NCBI GenBank assembly: GCA_019314525.1
Contig: JAFCZD010000008.1
Span: forward strand, 1-37,934
Length of the DNA: 37,934 nt
Direction of reading: 5' to 3'
Origin: Deltaproteobacteria bacterium
GTDB lineage: Bacteria > Myxococcota_A > Polyangia > GCA-2747355
Below are positions 34,454 through 37,934 of the stretch, piece by piece (the stretch's first letter is position 1; every line of letters starts with the position of its first letter). Under the pieces are notes generated by a model, which saw nothing but the letters and a program-made list of their open reading frames with translations, did no database searches and had not been told where the DNA came from. A program made the position numbers and the translations under genes.

Positions 34454-34515
34454 CTTCATATCGAGACGATGCTCTGCGCGTGTTGACACCCTACCCCCAG
34501 CCCAGAGGAGAAATA

Positions 34516-35334
34516 ATGCTTCGTGGTTTGATCGGTGTGATCCACCTGCCGGCGATGCCGGGTGATCCCAAACCCATCACTGGCGGCTTCGCCGAGGTGG
34601 AAAAGCGTGCGCTGATAGACGCTGAGGCTTGGGCGGCGGGTGGCGCGCGGGCGCTGATCGTTGAAAACTTTGGGTCGGCACCTTTTTGGCGGGGGGACGC
34701 CACAAGTCGCATTCCTCCTCATCAGGTGGCGGCCATGGCGTTGATCGTGCGTGAGGTGGCCAGCGCTACAGAGCTCCCGGTGGGCGTGAATTGCTTGCGC
34801 AATGATGCCATGGCGGCGTTGGGTATCGCTGCAGCGGCTGACCTCGACTTCATCAGGGTCAACGTACACGTAGGCGCCTACATCACAGATCAGGGGCTCA
34901 TTCAGGGCGAAGCCGCGGATACGTTGCGCTACCGAGCCACCTTGGCTGCCAAGGTGAAGATCTTCGCTGACGTGCTGGTGAAGCACGCAGCGCCCCTTGG
35001 ACCTCTCGATCCTGGCGTTGCCACAGAAGAGTGCTTGGAGCGCGGCTTGGCCGATGGGGTGATCGTTACCGGCGAGGCCACAGGAGCGCCAGTTTCCAAA
35101 GCTCTGTTGCAGCAGGTGCGTCAGGCCTCCGGGCGGGCGCCTGTCTACATTGGCTCAGGGCTGACCATCTCCAACGCAGCTGATCTCGCCCCCTTCGCTG
35201 ATGGTGCCATCGTCGGCACGGCCTGTAAGGAACAGGGTGACGTGACGCGAGCGGTGGATCCGGAGCGCGTGCGAGCGTTGGTGGAAGCGACGACGAAATA
35301 CTTTGGAGACGAGATCCAGGGGGAGATCCAGTAG
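34516..35334 (+). CDS. BtpA/SgcQ family TIM-barrel protein
   Basis: ATG 34516 (MLRGLIGVIHLPAMPG) with GAGGAG 5 bases upstream; 272 aa. The family signature GVIHLPAMPGDP opens the barrel, NCLRND and DFIRVNVHVGAYITDQG lie in the middle, and VIVTGEATG, YIGSGLTISNA and GAIVGTACK form the phosphate-binding end. In cyanobacteria BtpA affects photosystem I stability; most bacterial members have no assigned reaction. It stands alone on the plus strand, convergent with the FHA gene 5 bp away. Confidence 0.88.
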   Translation: MLRGLIGVIHLPAMPGDPKPITGGFAEVEKRALIDAEAWAAGGARALIVENFGSAPFWRGDATSRIPPHQVAAMALIVREVASATELPVGVNCLRNDAMAALGIAAAADLDFIRVNVHVGAYITDQGLIQGEAADTLRYRATLAAKVKIFADVLVKHAAPLGPLDPGVATEECLERGLADGVIVTGEATGAPVSKALLQQVRQASGRAPVYIGSGLTISNAADLAPFADGAIVGTACKEQGDVTRAVDPERVRALVEATTKYFGDEIQGEIQ

Positions 35335-35339
35335 TAACG

Positions 35340-36527
35340 CTAGCGCGCACGCAGCCACTCCAACGTGGCGAGGCGGTCACCGAGTACGAAGTGGGCGCCA
35401 AAGGCCAGCTTCAAGACCCGGCACTCTCTGCCCTCATGCCACATGCCATTGGTGCTGCCTGCGTCAATGGCATAGACAGAGTCAGCGACCTGCATCAACA
35501 AGACATGCACACGCGAGATGCGCCCATTGGAGAGCACCATCAGCCCTTCATTATCACAACGTTCATAACGGCCGAAGAGTATGCCTTCACTGATCGCTTG
35601 TTGGCCGACGATGATTGTGCTCTTGCCGTCGTTGGAGCGGATGCGCAGGGCGCCCAGGGGACCCTCGCCTTCCGCCAGCAAGGAGCGTCGTGCGCGAGAA
35701 GGGCCGCTGATGGATTGCACGATGGTGTGCCGTACATTGTCGCGACTCTCCCCTTCCTGTTGGAGCTTCTTCACTCGCTCGAGGTCGCTCGCCTGCTCAT
35801 GGGTGTCGCCTTTGGCAAGAGCAGCGATGGGCACCTCATGATCAGTGGGGCGCCCCTCGATGGGACCCACGAGGCTTTCCTCAGAGCCCTTGGCGTGGTC
35901 TCTTGAGCCACGTTGGAGACGCTTGCAGGACCAGCGATCGGGTTCGGCTGGGAGATTGCTCAGATAGACGCGTTCGGGCACGCACTGCCACCCCTCCTCG
36001 CCACTGTCAGGCCACAACCCTTCATCATCGTGGGTGGGTAAAACGAAAATGCGAAAACGCCCCAAGCGCAGGAGAATCGGCCCCTCGGCCTCGAGGGCCT
36101 CCATTTGGCGACCATGCTCGTCGAGAAAAGCCGTGGGGGTGCGCAGATCCACCACCCTTACGCGAGGGTCGTCGCGGCCTTGATGGGGGTGAATTACGAC
36201 GACCAGGTGACGCAGGGAGAGTGAGGCATCACCGTCCAAAAAGAGGTCCGCTAGCCCGTGGCGTCCAACAATAGCGACGTTGATGCGATCTTTCTTGGCC
36301 GCTATGCAGACAGAGCCAGCGATGCCTTGATGGTCTACGGCGATTATCGCCGCCCCTGGGCGCTGATAGCCCTCGAGGATGCCCCTTATCACTCCGTAGT
36401 TCTCGAGGAAGGCGTCCTTGAAGGAGTCAGCGAAGGTTTGGTCCTCCTCGAGGAGGACCGTTTGGGCGTTGATCGCCGCATCACGGCGTTGCCCGGGCTT
36501 GAGCTGGACGATGCGCGTTCGCTTCAT
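35340..36527 (-). CDS. Protein with two FHA domains
   Basis: 395 aa. Residues about 60-163 resemble an FHA domain (VGRHGLADLFLDGDASLSLRH, then strands to LGRFRIFVL). Residues 289-393 form a clear second FHA with LFGRYERC, the phosphothreonine-binding SNGRISRVH and the DAGSTNGMW loop. The middle (165-285) is polar and probably disordered. FHA domains bind phosphothreonine peptides, so a role in Ser/Thr kinase signalling is likely. No kinase lies in the window. Confidence 0.82.
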   Translation of the reverse strand: MKRTRIVQLKPGQRRDAAINAQTVLLEEDQTFADSFKDAFLENYGVIRGILEGYQRPGAAIIAVDHQGIAGSVCIAAKKDRINVAIVGRHGLADLFLDGDASLSLRHLVVVIHPHQGRDDPRVRVVDLRTPTAFLDEHGRQMEALEAEGPILLRLGRFRIFVLPTHDDEGLWPDSGEEGWQCVPERVYLSNLPAEPDRWSCKRLQRGSRDHAKGSEESLVGPIEGRPTDHEVPIAALAKGDTHEQASDLERVKKLQQEGESRDNVRHTIVQSISGPSRARRSLLAEGEGPLGALRIRSNDGKSTIIVGQQAISEGILFGRYERCDNEGLMVLSNGRISRVHVLLMQVADSVYAIDAGSTNGMWHEGRECRVLKLAFGAHFVLGDRLATLEWLRAR

Positions 36528-36567
36528 TCCGCTGACAACTCTAGCACAGAAGGCCTAGATGGGTCGC

Positions 36568-37218
36568 CTACTCTAGCGCCTCTCTCATGGCGTGAGCCAG
36601 AGCGTCGAGGCGGCGGTGAAAGAAGTGGTCGGCGCCGGGGATGACGCAGAGTCGCGCGAGGTCGGAGCGGTAGCTGGCGACGAAGCTGCGCGCGCGCGAG
36701 ACGGGGCAGAAGCTGTCCTGATCACCGACGATCACCGTCAAGCCTTCGGCAGGCAGCGGTGGCGTGGGCACATCCATGGTGCCCAGGGGAACGCCCACGA
36801 GCACGAGCCGGTCCACGTCTTCTCCCTCGTTGACGAGGGCGGCTGAGACGGCGCTGCCAAAAGAGAAGCCCACGAGCGCACGTACGCCACCCTCTACGAG
36901 CAGATCCGCGGCCCCCAGAGCGGCGCGCACGTCGTCGCGCTCATTCACCCCTTCACCATGGTGCCCACTGCTGGCTCCCACGCCACGGAAGTTGAAGCGC
37001 ACGGTGGCATAGCCACAGGCTGCGGCGGCGCGAGCGCAAATGACCACGACTTTGTTCTCCATGGTGCCGCCCATCAAGGGGTGAGGGTGGCAGATCACGG
37101 CGCGCCCCACGACGCCCGCAGCCGGTGGCGCGATGCGCGCGTCGAGGCGTACGCCGTCGCCTGTCAGCAGCGTCTCCTGGCGTTCCTCCACGGGTGGTGG
37201 CAGCTCGTAGTCACTCAT
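36568..37218 (-). CDS. Alpha/beta hydrolase (YfhR/dienelactone-hydrolase-like small type)
   Basis: 216 aa, cytosolic. The N-terminal signature is CHPHPLMGGTMENKVV (43-58), then RFNFRGVGASSG. The nucleophile elbow is GFSFGS with Ser119. The probable acid is Asp166 or Asp168 in GDQDSFCP, and the base His198 in GADHFF. This subgroup has no fixed substrate; carboxylester hydrolysis is the general expectation. The ATG overlaps the dinB stop by 4 bp, so the two are probably co-transcribed. Confidence 0.88.
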   Translation of the reverse strand: MSDYELPPPVEERQETLLTGDGVRLDARIAPPAAGVVGRAVICHPHPLMGGTMENKVVVICARAAAACGYATVRFNFRGVGASSGHHGEGVNERDDVRAALGAADLLVEGGVRALVGFSFGSAVSAALVNEGEDVDRLVLVGVPLGTMDVPTPPLPAEGLTVIVGDQDSFCPVSRARSFVASYRSDLARLCVIPGADHFFHRRLDALAHAMREALE

Positions 37219-37934
37219 GAGCGATCTCTGATCCTTTTTGTCTTCGGTGGCACACCACGGGCCACGATGTCTTCTCCGAAGCGGTCGGCGATGCGATCGA
37301 GGGTGCGGGTGAGGCGTTCACCACGCTCGCGCTGTGGCTCGTCGAACGTGAGCTGCCGCGGCGTCTCCTCGAAGCAGAGGTCGGTGCAGGTCACCCCTGT
37401 CAAGCGCAAGGGCGCTCGCAACTCCCGAACGAGCTCGCAGAGTAAGCCTTCGGCCAACCCAGCGATGAGGGTGTCATCGCCAGAGGCATGCGTTAACGCT
37501 CGTTGTCGTGTGCGCAGCTCGAAGCGCGCGGTCTTTGCCTTGACGACAACGGTCTTGGCGAGGAAGCCCTGCCGGCGCATGCGTCGGCAAGCCGTGTAGG
37601 TTTGTTGGCGCACAATAGCTCGCAGCTCTTCTTCGTCCTCGATATCCTGCTCGAAGGTGTCCTCATGACCGATGGACTTGGGCAGCTGGTCGGGCACGAC
37701 CGGGCGATCGTCGTCTCCCTGAGCCAAGCGATAGAGCTGCTCGCCGTGAACCTTTCCGCAGCGCTTGATCAGGAGCTTTGGTGGCAACGCGGCGAGGTCT
37801 CCGATGGTGCTCACGCCGAGGCGTTCGAGGGTTTGCCCAGTGACCTTTCCCACGCCGAAGAGTCGCGTGACGGGGAGCGCATGCAGGAAGGCCCGCGCCT
37901 CGTCGGTGCTCACCACGCGCAGCCCGTCGGGCTT
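37215..37934 (-). CDS. dinB: DNA polymerase IV (Y-family), C-terminal part
   Basis: The gene is cut by the window end, so the palm with the catalytic acids is outside. Seen here are the end of the palm region, the thumb/HhH segment (LPVTRLFGVGKVTGQTLERLGVSTIGDLAALP), the KSIGHEDTFEQDI linker and the little-finger domain (VVVKAKTARFELRTRQRAL and the rest). It performs translesion synthesis. It overlaps the downstream hydrolase gene by 4 bp. Confidence 0.93.
   Translation of the reverse strand, partial: KPDGLRVVSTDEARAFLHALPVTRLFGVGKVTGQTLERLGVSTIGDLAALPPKLLIKRCGKVHGEQLYRLAQGDDDRPVVPDQLPKSIGHEDTFEQDIEDEEELRAIVRQQTYTACRRMRRQGFLAKTVVVKAKTARFELRTRQRALTHASGDDTLIAGLAEGLLCELVRELRAPLRLTGVTCTDLCFEETPRQLTFDEPQRERGERLTRTLDRIADRFGEDIVARGVPPKTKRIRDRS

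Noticed and set aside
34370-34515. Known riboswitch (manganese yybP-ykoY, c-di-GMP, cobalamin) before terC or btpA
   Set aside because: Core consensus segments of these families were not found on either strand; only generic helices can be supported.

Overview
The window is a GC-rich bacterial chromosome segment with densely packed genes and no RNA genes, insertion sequences or CRISPR arrays that I can see. It fits a delta-proteobacterium in the broad sense (Myxococcota or Bradymonadota-like). The reasons are secreted proteins with a C-x-x-D-x-D-C-x-G cysteine motif, a two-FHA-domain protein, and plant-type starch dikinases. The phylum call is an inference.

Layout. 1-876 (-): start of a glgX-type debranching enzyme, cut by the window edge and frameshifted. 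1057-2884 (+): two tandem paralogous secreted, probably outer-membrane proteins with a duplicated 5' leader. 2917-4577 (-): rhomboid protease. 4639-5943 (-): multi-cluster 4Fe-4S protein. 5944-6511: regulatory region. 6512-23668 (+): one 16-gene supercluster, ilvD-ilvB-ilvN-ilvC-leuA-leuC-leuD-leuB-ilvE-hisG-HAD phosphatase-hisB-hisH-hisF-hisAIE-hisD. 23705-24865 (-): GT4-type glycogen/starch synthase-like glycosyltransferase. 25049-34243 (-): terC, GWD1-type alpha-glucan water dikinase, TIM-barrel isomerase-like protein, and PWD-type dikinase fused to a TIM barrel. 34516-35334 (+): BtpA family protein. 35340-37934 (-): FHA protein, alpha/beta hydrolase and the dinB C-terminus.

The most striking element is the leader of the ilv-leu-his cluster. 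A 69-70 codon leader ORF (6228/6231-6440) carries a histidine block (7 His in 12 codons) followed by a Leu/Val block. It ends inside the 5' arm of an antiterminator that competes with a strong intrinsic terminator (6460-6492), 20 nt before ilvD. The leader therefore reads out both products of the operon it precedes, branched-chain amino acids and histidine. This looks like a dual-input transcription attenuator.

Other notable points are a HisA-HisI-HisE fusion covering three consecutive steps of histidine synthesis, a HAD enzyme placed where the histidinol-phosphate phosphatase is expected, and a bacterial pair of plant-like starch-phosphorylating dikinases beside a glucan synthase. The last suggests a starch-like storage polymer. 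Five genes carry single-base frameshifts (glgX, both secreted paralogues, rhomboid, terC). These may be sequencing errors, so breakage of those genes should not be assumed.
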